Counted from the stretch's first letter, positions 22,170 through 33,315 are shown. The stretch is 64,000 nucleotides of DNA from Hyperoodon ampullatus (GCA_949752795.1 OX457058.1:32738587-32802586); one strand, 5' to 3'. Notes: generated from the letters alone by a model not told the origin. Made by a program: numbers and translations.

Positions 22170-22745
22170 CTCGCATAAAATGAAAGTCACTCTTAGTTGC
22201 CTGTACAACAGATATTCTTCCCATCTTCCTGACTCAGACCCAGAACACCAATTTTGTTTGGAACAGCAGTTTCCCAGACCTGGTGATTAATGGTGATTTG
22301 ACCTGATCCCAGCATTTCACTCTTGTTCCATTTACCAAACACATGACTTCCCAGCATCCTTAAAAGGTAGAAGTTGACATGTCTCCTAGCTCCGGACAAT
22401 GCAACTTAAGGGGAATCTGCTAGAAGCACTCAAGAAAGATTTGGCTCTCCTGATTAACTGAGTAGATGCAGATGGTACTATTCCTCCATGCACCTTCCCA
22501 CCTTGAATGTAGCTGTGATGTCTGGGGCTACAAAAGCCATCTGGTAGCCATATGGGGACAAGCTGTCACATTAAAGACAGCTGAGCAACCAGACAGCAAG
22601 AACAGAAGAGAGGTAGACCCTCACAACATCATGGAGCCCCTACACCATCCTCAGACAGCCTCTCTTTGGATTCCTTGTAATGTGAGAGAATTAAAACCTT
22701 TATTACCTTATGGTACTATTAGTGCTTCTGTTGTTTGTTCCTGAA
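22170..22745 (+). repeat. old LTR-like repeat (MaLR/ERVL type suspected)
   Basis: 'tagccatatggggacaagct', 'agaggtagaccctcacaaca' and 'ttgtaatgtgagagaattaa' followed by 'aacctttatta' match the layout of an old LTR-type mammalian repeat with its polyadenylation region near the right end. The family is uncertain; no internal retroviral sequence follows. Confidence 0.5.
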
Positions 22746-23796
22746 GGAATTCCTCCTCCTTCCTACCTTTTCTCTGGATTTCCAAATTCATTTTGTTATA
22801 CTGAAGATAATTTATGTATTTCATCTAGAATAATATCTGGCTCACAGAAGGCACTCTGTAAGTCACTGCTATTCCTGCTTCTGCAATTCCTTGTCTTTAA
22901 GACTCAGATCCTAATTCTCTTCCACCTCCATGATTTCAATTGTCTGGGTCAATGCTTTAATAATGAATCACATAAGGTTGCCTAAAATGCATATTGAAAT
23001 ATCGCTTTTTTCTGGATATCTTTTCTTCTTTGCTATATTATGAACTCTTGAGAGGGCAAAATCTATCATAGTTCTCCCCCACAATATTGTGTTTGGTCAG
23101 ATCTAAGATGTCATTCATTTTTAAACACACCATTATTTTATGAACTACAAAGAAAGAAAAAACTGTGTCAATTTAATAACACCATGTTGTAAAATATCAG
23201 ACATAAACTAATTTCAATATGTTGAAATATGGGAGGAAAAGGTGCCTTTCAGAATTGAGAGGCTGAATGTACAAAGAGACAATGGCCAGACCCTATACCA
23301 AAACAGCTCTGACTCACAACCTGCGGCAACCAGTCCAGAAACGTACACCACCACTTCTGTAATAATCAGCCCCATACGTTCAAGACTTGAGCAACAACTG
23401 ACAGCTTCTCTCATTTTTGCCTCCACTTCCAACTTAGTATCAACTGGGGAAGGCCCAATATGAACCTCTAACTGATCACAGAGGATGCCACGCTTCTAGT
23501 TAGCCCATCTCCCGCATCCCCACGCCAACAGCCTCCCCTCAGGGCACACCTGAAGTCTTCCCTATTGCCCACTCTAAAGATATCCACTCCTCTGCCTGCC
23601 TTTGAGTCTCTGCCAAACGCAAGGGATGAGGCTGATTCCCCTACGGCGGCAAGTTCAGAAAAAATAGCCTTTGCTTGGTTCCATTTGGGCCGTCTGTGTT
23701 TATTTCCACAGAATCAATGACTTTCCATAGTAGTAGTTTTCATGGCAGTGCTCATTTGCTCAGCAAGCATTTATCTTCTGGGTAATAGGAACAGTG
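22746..23796. other. no recognisable feature
   Basis: About 1 kb. ORFs at 22710-22985 and 23214-23463 are uninformative and overlap on opposite strands. No repeat family recognised. Confidence 0.45.
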
Positions 23797-23800
23797 AAGC

Positions 23801-24609
23801 TGAGTCTGGCCTCTGTACCCCAACACCAAATTAAATCTCAGAGACAGAGTTTTGGGTGAAGTAGAAAAGAATAGCTTTATTGCTTCACCAGGCAAAGGGG
23901 GCCGCAGTGGGCTAATGCCCTCAAAACTGTGTGTCCCAACTTGGAGAGGGTAGTGAGAAATTTATAGTAATGGTTCAAAGAGGGTGTGATCAGCAGCTCA
24001 TGGACCTTCTTCTGATTGGTTGGTGGTGAGGTAACCGGGTGTCAGCATCATCAACCTTCTGGTTCCAACCGGTCTGGGGTCTACCTGCTTGTGGGCAGCA
24101 CACCATCATTAACTTCTAACTTCTAACTTCTCCCACCTGGTGGGGGTTTTAGCATCTGCAGAACAGCTCGGAGATACTGCTGTGTGTATCCCTTGGAGGG
24201 GCACCAGGACCCTGTGCCAAGGCTGCACTATTGTTTCTCTTGACTGTTTGTTTCTCCCTGGTCTCACATCCCCTCCCTTCCCTAATTAACAAGTGCTTGA
24301 ATCTGCCTGTTGGAACCCAGGGAAGGTCATGGAGGCTGAATGAAGCCTATTTTCTGTAATCAAGAAATGGGGGACACAGAAAGGCTTTTGTGCCCAGGAG
24401 CCCCACAGGGCCCTGCTCGGTATCAACAGTACAGGATTTCAGGTTGGGGGATATTTACAGGGAGGGGCTGGACCAGGGAACCACTGATTGTAATAGTTTA
24501 GCCGCGGGGCCACTCAAGCCTGAGCCAAGTGGATAGCTGTGAAGAGACAAAGGAGCATGGAATTGGGTACAGTCTAAAGAAAAGAGATGACAAATTTGAG
24601 GTGGAATCA
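23801..24609 (-). mobile_element. ERV1-type solo LTR, antisense
   Basis: On the minus strand the element runs TGATTCC... to ...CAGACTCA (TG/CA termini) over 809 bp, flanked by AAGC at 23797-23800 and 24610-24613, the 4-bp duplication size of class I ERVs. Minus-strand landmarks are 'ctataaatttctcactaccc' (TATA region), 'gaagcaataaagctattctt' (polyadenylation signal in R) and 'tctctgagatttaatttggt' (U5). It shares a block of the form 'aaacccccaacaggtggaag' with the LTR at 38309. No gag, pol or env sequence is adjacent, so it is a solo LTR. Confidence 0.75.
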
Positions 24610-24613
24610 AAGC

Positions 24614-26240
24614 AGAAGGAGAGGCCACTCAGGCTGAGGACAGGGAGAAATCCCAGGGGACCTCGAGACGTGAAGCCCCATTAGGACAGAGGCTCCGAGG
24701 ACACCACTGTAACTCCAAGAGATCAGGACAGAGAGCAGGTTCTACAGAGGAGAGCTGACCCACAGATGCTGAAAGAACACCCTCGTCACCCTCATGAGGA
24801 GGGAGGGGAGCAGGGGAACGGAACGGCGGTGTAGTGTGCAGCACGGTGTGTCACACGTGTGTTCTTTGAAGGGAAAAAGATGAGACACAGGGCCACGGAC
24901 GGATACGGCTGAATGTGACTCTCCCTGGAAGACATCATGGCTACTAGGCTGCATTTGGTTAACCTATGTTCCATGGATGTCGCTAATGAGGTGAATTAAC
25001 TGGAACCACGAAATAAAAGTTAGTCATTTGTCAGGCCTTTCTTCCTAAAAGAACTCTCTTTTGGAGTTATTGATGCCTTGGAAATGATTGGGTGTGCAGC
25101 TCTGGGTAACAAGTGAGCAGAAGACTGGAGAATTCATTCATTGAGTCTGTGCCATTGAATTCATCCCTTTAAAAGCCTCAGGGGGTCGAGTGTCATTAAA
25201 CAACATTAATTAAAATACTAAAGACCAGAAAAGGGCAACCGGCAGGAGGGACCATGGAATGACATCAAAGAGATGGAAAATAACAAAAATAACAGCCATC
25301 ACTATGCATTAAAGCCCAGGAGGCTGACAGCTCAGCTGGAGCGCCTGCAGAGGAAAGCTTCATGGACACCAGCCCCTAAGCACAAGAGGAAACATGGTGG
25401 CAGGCAGGAAGGGACCCAGGGGTGCACAAAGGGATTCCTTTCACTTTCCACAGACATCCAAGAGGTTCAGGCTTGCGTAGATCATAATTAAACACTTTCC
25501 TATGATTATCTTAGAAGTGTCTATGAATACAGAACGTACCACTGCCTTTGTACTTTAAATGCTGCTGCATAGTCTCAGCATTTTAGGTTTTATTTCAAAA
25601 GGAGGAATTCTAGCATTTTGCTAAATTACAGAATGATTCTCTCACACGAATTTCTCTAGCGCAACCTCTATTAGATGTAAAAATAAAACACCTGAAGCCA
25701 CCATGAGTAGTGGTGTGGTTCCAGTTCAAGATGGGGAGATATCGGTACATTGAGGATGGATGACCCCCAGGTGGAGGTGTGAGGACCATGTCAGACCAAA
25801 AGGGTATTGACCTCAAGCAGCCTGGCTCTGAGTTCCTCTCCCCAGAGAGAACAAGTGTCGTCAACTTCTTGTATATCCTTTCAGAGATAATCTATGCACA
25901 GATCAACAAATATATGCAAAAATACATTATTTTTTACAGAAAAACTAATATATATAACACCTATATAATTTTTTTTTCATTTAGAAATATAAATTGAAGG
26001 GTCAAGCTGTTCACAGAGACAGAGACCAGGTGAGAAGGAGTAGTTTTCAGTGTTGAAGAAATGAAGCCATTCTTGGCATGTTAGATTTTGAGGTATTTAT
26101 GGTATATTCAGGTGGATATTTCATTAAACAATTAGAAGTACAGCCAAACTGCAGTGAAACTGCCCAGGAAATCTGTTGAATAGAATTAATGTTAAAGTGG
26201 GTGCACATCAACAGCTCTCTGTGAAAGCCTTATCAGTGCA
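24614..26240. other. no recognisable feature
   Basis: About 1.6 kb with no repeat or gene recognised. ORFs up to about 84 codons overlap on opposite strands and carry no family motif. Confidence 0.5.
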
Positions 26241-26251
26241 AAATAAAAGAG

Positions 26252-26293
26252 TTTAATAAATAAATAAATAACAAATAAATAAATAAATAAATG
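26252..26293 (+). repeat. (AAAT)n microsatellite
   Basis: Nearly uninterrupted aaat/aata units, one interruption ('aacaaat'). Confidence 0.9.
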
Positions 26294-26354
26294 AAAACAC
26301 GTCTTGGAGACCTTTACATACTAGATCATGCAGAGCTGCCAAAGTCGTCTCAAT

Positions 26355-26545
26355 ACCCATGGGAGTATTCCATTGTCTATATTTGCCATATTTTGTTTAA
26401 TCAGTCCTCTGGTTAAATGTCCACTCTTCGTTACAATTAGTGCTGGAATGAATAACCTTGTACATGAATCAGTTTCATATGTGCAAAGATAGATATAGGA
26501 TACATTCTTATGAATGGAATTGCTGGATCACAGAGTATGTACAGT
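26355..26545 (-). mobile_element. old L1 (L1M) fragment, antisense
   Basis: 'gggagtattccattgtctat', 'ttaatcagtcctctggttaa', 'gtgctggaatgaataacctt' and 'tgaatggaattgctggatca' follow reverse-complemented L1M. Confidence 0.75.
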
Positions 26546-26645
26546 GAAGATAAAAACAGCATCTACTTCCTTGAATTGTTTTGAGAATTACATGAGCTTT
26601 TGCATGTAAAATCAGACTAAGGTCTCAACAAATAGATGTTGTTTT
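26546..26645 (-). repeat. MIR SINE fragment, antisense
   Basis: 'ttttgagaattacatgagct', 'tttgcatgtaaaat' and 'ggtctcaacaaatagatgtt' match the reverse-complemented MIR end. Confidence 0.6.
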
Positions 26646-27000
26646 GCAAGGCACCGTGTTGGACACTGTGGAGAGGAACGGCGTGGGGTACAGAAGTTCC
26701 TAAACAGAAGTGAATTCACAGTCCCTCCCTTCAATGCCTCAAGTCCAGTGACCCCCTGGTAATTCTTGGTAGCGGGGCACACTAGTAAATGCTATCTTGG
26801 GCATATACACACAACTCTAATAAGTCCAGGGAAGAAATGGATAAATTCCAAGCGGAGAAGTTTTCACAAGAAATGGAGTTTATGAGACGGGTTTTGAGGT
26901 TGGGAAGGATCCAAATAGGCAGTGAGAAGGGAGAGGCGAGTTTCCAGATGGAAAGAATCACAGGAGCAAAGATCAGGCCGCCAGAACTGACCCTCCGAAG
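26646..27000 (-). repeat. L2 LINE fragment, antisense
   Basis: 'gtgttggacactgtggagag', 'gacgggttttgaggttggga' and 'gaatcacaggagcaaagatc' correspond to reverse-complemented L2 3' region. The ORF across it (26789-27028) is a repeat artefact. Confidence 0.5.
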
Positions 27001-27785
27001 ACCATGGAATTCTTGGAGATCAGGTTAGTCTGTCTGGATAAACCTCACTTTGAGGCCACTTTGAAAAAAATCAAATAGGGACTGGCCAAAATACTCAAAC
27101 ATAGTCAAGGTTGGTGCAGAGCCTTGGTTGATTTCTCTGCTCTGAGAAATCGGCTCCGGAGTTGGGCGGTTCTTCTTAAGTCTTCAACATGGAACACTCA
27201 CTCGCTCATGCAAAGTCCCCTGAGAAATTACCGCAAAGCCTCCTCACTGGTGTGCACTTCCAGAATCAAAAGGAATAGTGATTCCAGGGGCCTTTTAGCA
27301 GAAACTGGTATCTCATCTAAACGTTGCAACTACCACATCTGTTTTTACTGATAACAGTCTCTTCCTGGGGAATAGAGACTAACAGTTCACATTTCACAAC
27401 TTGGCTTAAAAACTTATGGGCACCGCATGGCTTAGCTGAATCTCAACGGTGTCACTGAAAAGTTTACAAAGGAAACCTGCAACTTGCAAGTTTCTATGAA
27501 TGCCTGAGAGGATTGCTGTACGATACTTGCCTCTAGAGTTCCGTGGATGTTTCCTGAAGCGGCCCTCCTAGTTGGGGCTGAGAGTTGGCACCTGGTATAA
27601 GACCACATTGCCCAGGAATAGCTAGCAAGGACATTCTCCCCAGCCGGGTTTCCCATCTGTATATTGGAGTAACAGGTCTCGAAAAACATGAAATTTTTCA
27701 TGCAGGAAAAGAACATTTACAGATTTTTTGTACCAGGAACTCATTACTTATATAGTAACTGTTGGATCATTTTATAAAATTCTTA
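27001..27785. other. no recognisable feature
   Basis: About 0.8 kb. Two uninformative ORFs on opposite strands; no repeat family recognised. Confidence 0.45.
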
Positions 27786-27789
27786 GGTC

Positions 27790-28003
27790 AGGCCTTCCCT
27801 GGTGGCGCAGTGGTTGAGCGTCCGCCTACTGATGCAGGGGACATGGGTTCGAGCTCCGGTCCGGGAGGATCCTACATGCCGCGGAGCGGCTGGGCTCGTG
27901 AGCCATGGCCGCTGAGCCTGCGCATCCGGAGCCTGTGCTCCACAACGGGAGAGGCCACAACAGTGAGAGGCCTGCGTGCCACAAAAAAAAAAAAAAAAAA
28001 AAA
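27790..28003 (+). mobile_element. CHR-2 SINE (short form)
   Basis: Complete CHR-2 with A21 tail. Head 'aggccttccctggtggcgca'. No clear TSD by eye. ORFs on both strands (RSL/AHEPS-type reading frames) are shared by all CHR-2 copies and are not genes. Confidence 0.93.
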
Positions 28004-28927
28004 GTTGATGAAGATAAAAAGGGAAATGTAGGTACATCAGACTTCTCCATTCCTAAGGTTTCAACTCCAGTGACTTCTTGCATCTTTAAGCCGTTTCTCT
28101 CTCCTGAGCTCCAAATGCCTACTTGACTTCTGCATCTGGAGGGCCCTAAAAGTCAGCATGTCACAGAGCAACCTCAGCTCTTGCCAGACTCACATGCATC
28201 AAATATGCACAGATCTCTCCTTTACTCAGTGGATGGGACCACTTATGTAGACCAGGAATTCAGGAATCATTCCTTCCTCTTTACTCAATCCACTCAGGAA
28301 ACAGGTCATATAAATTCTACCTCTGAAACATCTCTCCGTGACATACTTTTCCATCACTATTGGTCCTGCTATGTTTCAGGCGTCCTGATCTCTCATCTGA
28401 AAGATTGCAGTAGCCCAACTAGTCCCTGTGGTAGATGGTGTTTACCAAGGTAGCTGCATCAATGTCTCCCATCCCCCATGTTCATATGCAATATGATCTT
28501 GACTCTCCTGCATGGGGAGTGCAGGTGGAGTCTACTTCCCCTCCCCTTGAATCTGAGCCGGCACTGGGACCTGTTTCAGTCGATGAATGCAGCAAAAGTA
28601 AGTTCCCAGGCTGGGCTTCAGAGATCTACATTTCCTACCTTTGCCACTTGGAATGCTCCCTCCAGAAGCTATTCTCCTGAAACCACTGTCTTGTGAAGAA
28701 TTCCAAGCTACCACCCTCCCACTGGAGAAAGAAAGGCCTCTCTCCACTGGGAAGGGGGTTGAGGAGTACTGAAGGGCCAGACAGCAGAACGAAGCCTTCT
28801 TAGACCTTCCAGCCAAGTTCAACCACCAGCTGAAGTGTAGCCAATACCAGTGGAGCAGATCTGTCCAGCCCAACCCTGCCTGGATTCCTGACCCACAGCA
28901 ACAGGAGTGAATGAAATGACTCTTGTG

Positions 28928-29234
28928 GACTTCCCTGGTGGCACAGTGGTTAACGAATCCGCCTGCCAATGCAGGAGATACGGGCTCAAACCCTGGTCCG
29001 GGAAGATCCCACATGTTGCGGAGCAACTAAGCCCGTGTGCCACAACTACTGAGCCTGTGCTCTAGAGCCTGTGCTCTGCAACAAGAGAAGCCACTAAAAT
29101 GAGAAGCCCGCGCACCGCAACGAAGAGTAGCCCCTGCTCTCCGCAACTAGAGAAAGCCCGTGCACAGCAACCAAGACCCTGTGCAGCCAAAAATAAATAA
29201 ATAAAATAAATTAATTTAAAAAAATAGAAAAGCA

Positions 29235-29299
<65 letters not shown>
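28928..29299 (+). mobile_element. CHR SINE (long form) with (TA)n-bearing tail and TSD
   Basis: Long-form CHR body ('gtgccacaactactgagcct', 'agccactaaaatgagaagcc', 'gcacagcaaccaagaccctg') with an (aaat)n tail grading into a (TA)n array. Perfect 15-bp duplications gaaatgactcttgtg at 28913-28927 and 29300-29314 show that the TA array lies inside the insertion. Confidence 0.95.
29239..29296. repeat. (TA)n microsatellite, about 29 units
   Basis: Uninterrupted TA dinucleotides in the SINE tail, likely polymorphic and able to extrude as a hairpin or cruciform. Confidence 0.97.
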
Positions 29300-29301
<2 letters not shown>

Positions 29302-29764
29302 AATGACTCTTGTGTTCAGCCAGTAGGCTTGAGGTAGTTTGTTACCCAGAAATAGATAGTAAAGACAGTCGCGGTACGTCTAGTCCCACTGTTCTAGACC
29401 CTTTGCCGTACTGCCACCAGTGCTGTGATCCTGAACTCAGAGTGATCACATTACTGCCTTTCCTACAGAATCAAAGCCAAACCATATTTAGCCCTTTGCT
29501 GAATAACCTTCTCAGGCAACCCCTTCTCTCTGGCCCAGTTCCAGCTTTAATCACTTCTTCCTTCACTCCTGACACGCCTAGTCTCCTCAACAGCCCAGAC
29601 ATTCATCTCCCTGTGCATGGTACCACATGATCCTGTATCCCACTGATGTTCTTCCTTCATCAAAAGCATACCTGGTGGAAAGTTAAATTCCTCTGTGAAG
29701 TCTTGGAGGGCCCATAGCTTTCCCTTACCCAGCCCCTCTGTTAGCTCTGCTTGTTCAGGACCTC

Positions 29765-29915
29765 CTCCCAGACCTGACTGCACATTGGAATCACCAGAGC
29801 AGACTGAAAAACAATTTCCTCAATTTCTCCCCAACCTATGGAATCAGGGACTAGGGGTGAGGCCCAGACATCTGGATTTTTTAAGGTCCCAGGAGGCATG
29901 GACATGCCCAGCAGA
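29765..29915 (+). repeat. MER5A-like MITE
   Basis: 'gactgcacattggaatcacc', 'ggggtgaggcccagacatct' and 'ggattttttaaggtcccagg' match the MER5A pattern. Confidence 0.6.
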
Positions 29916-29949
29916 GACTGGCATCAAGGCCTGACTTCGTACTGAATTA

Positions 29950-30055
29950 TTTGCCACATTGCCTGCCTTCTCCAGCAGCTGGAGTTCCCAGAGGACAGGA
30001 ACTGTTTACTCATATCCATGTCCCTGGGTCTAGCCTCCCCCTTATTGAACACAGG
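29950..30055 (+). repeat. L2/MIR3-like 3' end fragment
   Basis: 'gttcccagaggacaggaact' and 'actcatatccatgtccctgg' follow the 'gaggacagggactgtgtctt ... atctttgtatccccag' pattern. Confidence 0.45.
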
Positions 30056-30109
30056 AAGGAAGGAGTGGTGTCGGGAGGTCTGTAAAGCAGAGTCAGACAG
30101 GCCAGGAGA

Positions 30110-30393
30110 GGGGACTTCCCCGGTGGCGCCGTGGGTAAGACTCCGTGCTCCCAATGCAGGGGGCCCGAGTTCGATCCCTGTTTGGGGAACCAGATCCCAC
30201 ACGCGTGCTGTGACTAAGAGTTCACATGCCACAACTAAGGAGATGGCGAGCCACAACTAAGGAGCCCTGGAACCACAACTAAGGAGCCCATTGCTGCAGC
30301 TAAGGATCCCATGAGCCGCAACTAAGCAGTCTGCCTGCCGCAACTAAGACCGGATGCAACCAAATAAATAAGTAAATAAATAAATTTTTAAAA
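30110..30393 (+). mobile_element. CHR SINE with internal tandem array and TSD
   Basis: tRNA-like head followed by at least six tandem variants of 'gccacaactaaggag' (30225-30350), then an (aaat)n tail. Duplications aggccaggaga at 30099-30109 and 30394-30404. The array replaces the usual long-form body. Confidence 0.92.
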
Positions 30394-30404
30394 AGGCCAG
30401 GAGA

Positions 30405-31377
30405 ACAGTGTCTGCCCTGAAGGAAGAAAGAAGCCAAAGAGGCCAGAGACAGACCTGTTTGTCACCTGCTCTCAGCACAGTACTTCCCATGCTCCAACCC
30501 ATCATGTTTCTAGACCCGTCCAACTGGGAGCCCCGGAGGAACAGGGGCTGATTCTCCTCTCTACTGCAGAGCTTGATCTTGTGCCTAGAAGAGAATAACC
30601 GCACATAAAAATTAATGGAATGAACGAATGAGGCTTAGAAACCAAGAGGAAACTGACCAGTTCCGGCTGAGTTCTCTCTTCTGGTCGGTTTCTACGCCAC
30701 GTCTCTCAGGCCTGGTCTTGGTAACACTGACTTACTGTCCACAGGACATAATCTTCTCTACCTCGTCCAGTTCTGAGAGTACAGAGTGCCAGTTAGGCCG
30801 ATCTGCATGAAAGGATCTGCCTAGAGCTACCTATGAGTTGTTGTTCAATTTCCACTCACAAGAGCTGCTTGCCATGCCTGTATCCGAGGGGGATGTGTCA
30901 TTATATCAAACCCATTTCTGTATCCACAAAGGTTACTGCTTATTTCTGCTGCTGGGTCCCTTGCCGAATAGGCAAACTTTAGCTAGATGCCCAAGAGAAT
31001 AGTTACTGATGTATATTAAGGATGGAATGAAACAGATAGAAACAGTAACGACAAAAAATGAACTAAAAAGTCAAGTGATGGCGTGTTTTCTCAATTAACC
31101 TATACTCTCTTTGGTGCTAAATACCCAAAGGTCAGTTAAATGAGTACCAACTGACCACAACTCTCTATTCCTTGAATGAGATTCTAAATATTCTTACCCA
31201 CCTTTACAGATCGTCTATTGGAAAAATATTTTTCTCAGAAATGTGTTTCTGGAGAACAATGAGAACAAGACAGTTTTCAGTTAGGCAGAATCATTTTCCT
31301 ATTTTAACAAAGGAGACACAGGGTTTGAATTGGAGTCAGCCCTGGAGGGAGGGGTGACCCTAAGTCAACGATCAAAG
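30405..31377. other. no recognisable gene
   Basis: About 1 kb. 30570-30640 resembles an L2 3' end ('cttgtgcctagaagagaata' ... 'ggaatgaacgaatgag'). The remainder shows nothing recognisable. Confidence 0.4.
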
Positions 31378-31536
31378 TGGCCCCCCTCCCCCCTCCCCCC
31401 TCCCCCTCCCCCTCCCCCTCCCCCTCTCCCCTCCCCCTCTCCCCTCCCCCTCCCCCCTCTCCCTTCCCCCTCTCCCCTCCCCCATTCCCCTCCCCCCTCT
31501 CCCCTCCCCCTCTCCCCTCCCCCCTCCCCTCCCCCT
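31378..31536. repeat. C-rich (CCCCCTC)n-type low-complexity tract
   Basis: About 160 bp made almost only of C4-C6 runs separated by single T or CT. The minus strand is a near-continuous series of G4-G6 runs able to form G-quadruplexes; the plus strand could form i-motif. Translation gives proline/serine-only or glycine/arginine/glutamate-only frames that are artefacts. Confidence 0.98.
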
Positions 31537-32020
31537 ACCCCACATGCATTTAAGGGGCCTAAGAATGCTCCATGCCCTAGCTGACCAGCAAACGTTACCA
31601 CCCCTTTTCATTTCACTTAATGCTCTTTATCTGCTAGTGGGTCTGATGCTTGTCCTGATAATATGCAGCCTGCCGGGCTGCCAGCCAGCACTGCTCTTTA
31701 ATTCAGAGCTTCCTCCCCGGAACCTCATTCCTGCTGTTCTGTAACCTGGGCTCTCAGGATTTCCTGCCAAGTGGGACATGGCCTTGTCTCACACCTGCAC
31801 GTGTGGCTTATTCTCAAAGACACCTGTTTTCTCCAGTGACAAGACTCACACTTCAAAAATCAGCCAGGCTTTAACACAATGGACCTTGGCCACATGACGT
31901 TTTCATTTTTCTTGAGTCAGAGGCTTGACTCTCAGGTTCAGTCCTTGAATAGCTTTGTGGAAAAGAAGCTGACATGAATATCATGCACTTAGTTTTTCCT
32001 ATCTAATTGAATTTTTTAGA
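31537..32020. other. no recognisable feature
   Basis: About 0.5 kb of ordinary sequence, no repeat recognised. Confidence 0.45.
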
Positions 32021-32024
32021 ATCT

Positions 32025-32480
32025 ATTCTTGAGAATGTGTCACATGCGAGACACAGGTCTAAGTGCTGGGAATATAGCAACTAAGCAAGGCAAACTATGG
32101 GCCTACTTTAATAAAGCTTACATTCTTTGTGGGGAAAGAAATTGAGAGAGAGAGAGGATAAATAAAGAAAGAAATAAGAAAACTTCAGATGGTGAACTGT
32201 GCTTTGAAAAAGATAAAACAGGGTCATGTGATGGAGGGAAGCTTCTCTGACTGGATGATGTTTGAGCTGTAACCTGAATGTTGAAGAAAAGCGAGCTGTA
32301 CAGTGATCTGGAGGAAGGGCACTCCATGCAGAGGGAACAGGAAGTGTAAAGGTCCTGTGGCTAGAACAGACTTGGGATGGCTGAGTGTGAGAGAAACAGA
32401 AAGCTGGCTAGTATAAATAATGTAAACTGATGAATGTGGTACAGTTTGTCAGAGAGGTAGGCAAGGGCTAAATCATGTCA
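32025..32480 (-). repeat. L2 LINE fragment, antisense
   Basis: 'acaggtctaagtgctgggaa', 'atatagcaactaagcaaggc', 'gaggaagggcactccatgca', 'agggaacaggaagtgtaaag' and 'gtcctgtggctagaacagac' match consecutive reverse-complemented L2 3' blocks. Confidence 0.75.
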
Positions 32481-32505
32481 TTTAATAAAATGTGCTGTTT
32501 CTTAA

Positions 32506-32556
32506 TCTCTCCCTCTCTCTCCGCTCATATATATATATGTATATGAGAGACAGACA
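32506..32556. repeat. (TC)n and (TA)n simple repeats
   Basis: 'tccctctctctccgctcata' then tatata units, followed by 'gagagacagacagata'. The CT and GA runs around the TA core could pair as an imperfect hairpin. Confidence 0.75.
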
Positions 32557-32817
32557 GATACAAATGAGGAACAGCACTTACGTGGGGAAGGGAAGTGCAG
32601 TGGGGTATGCTCCCAGTGGCACAGGTAAAAAATGAGCTTAAGTAACCATATATTGATAAGCTATACAATATCCTTATCCCTCTACTCAATTTAGAATCTC
32701 AAGTACATGTGTATTACTAAGGATACCATGTATCCCTAGTCATAGTGAATAGACACTAGATGTCTATTCATTAACATTTATTCAATACATAAGCGGTGCC
32801 AGATGGTAAGCTAGAGC

Positions 32818-33017
32818 AGGGATCAACAAACCTTTTCTGTAAAGGTTCCGATAATGAGTATTTTAGGCTTTGCAGGCCATATACAGTCTCTCTCACGTAT
32901 ACTGTTTTGTTTTCTGCCACTCTTGAAAAATGTAAAAACCATGCCTAGCATGAGAGCTGTACACAAACAGGCCACAGGCTAGATTTCCCCTGTGGACCGT
33001 AGTTTGCCAGCCCCTGG
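32818..33017 (+). repeat. hAT-Charlie-like MITE ('tttctgtaaagggcc' family)
   Basis: 'gatcaacaaaccttttctgt', 'gagtattttaggctttgcag' and the end 'accgtagtttgccagcccct' match the family at 10155, with an internally deleted middle. Confidence 0.8.
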
Positions 33018-33019
33018 CC

Positions 33020-33315
33020 TGAAGGTCAACAAGACATGTCCCTACCGTAAAGATGCCCAAAATCTGGTGGGAGAGAAGACAGACCTGATAATACAGAGTG
33101 ATAGAGATGAGTTCACAGCAGGATGAAAGGACTCGGGGAGGGCAGTTAACCCAATACCAGAGGACCAAGGCAGGCTTTCTGCAGAAGTGACGTCTAAGAG
33201 GATGGTTGGGAGCCAGCCAGGTGAAGAGGGGAAAATGAAGATTCAAGCAGGAAGAAGGACAGCGTAGGCAATGGCCTGGAGATGAGCACAATCACAGGAT
33301 AAATTCCAGGAGCAG
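33020..33315 (-). repeat. L2 LINE fragment, antisense
   Basis: 'aagatgcccaaaatctggtg', 'gaggaccaaggcaggctttc' and 'ttgggagccagccaggtgaa' match reverse-complemented L2 sequence. Confidence 0.6.

Larger units (their letters stand above)
28427..29367 (+). mobile_element. MLT1-type LTR, interrupted by a SINE
   Basis: Starts TGTGGTAGATGG. Carries 'ctccccttgaatctgagccg', 'cactgggacctgtttcagtc' and 'ggattcctgacccacagcaa', then after the SINE 'ggtagtttgttacccagaaa' and 'tagatagtaaagaca'. Flanks gtccc (28422-28426) and gtcgc (29368-29372) are a plausible 5-bp duplication. A non-coding MaLR LTR. Confidence 0.78.
28180..29720 (+). repeat. L2 LINE fragment split by an MLT1 LTR
   Basis: 'ctacctctgaaacatctctc' and 'aagattgcagtagcccaact' (up to 28426) continue after the LTR with 'gctgtgatcctgaactcaga', 'aatcaaagccaaaccatatt' and 'aaattcctctgtgaagtctt' (29373-29720). 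These are consecutive parts of the L2 3' region. Confidence 0.65.

Noticed and set aside
23801..24609. Possible retroviral genes next to the LTRs at 23.8 and 38.3 kb
   Set aside because: Flanking sequence is unassigned DNA or L1; no protease, RT, integrase or envelope motifs found, so both are treated as solo LTRs.
31378..31536. Regular spacing in the C-rich tract as a CRISPR-like array
   Set aside because: No unique spacers; unit is a few bases; mammalian nuclear context.
31330..31584. Proline/serine-rich ORF and glycine/arginine-rich antisense ORFs
   Set aside because: Pure products of the C-rich low-complexity tract; all six frames are open there.
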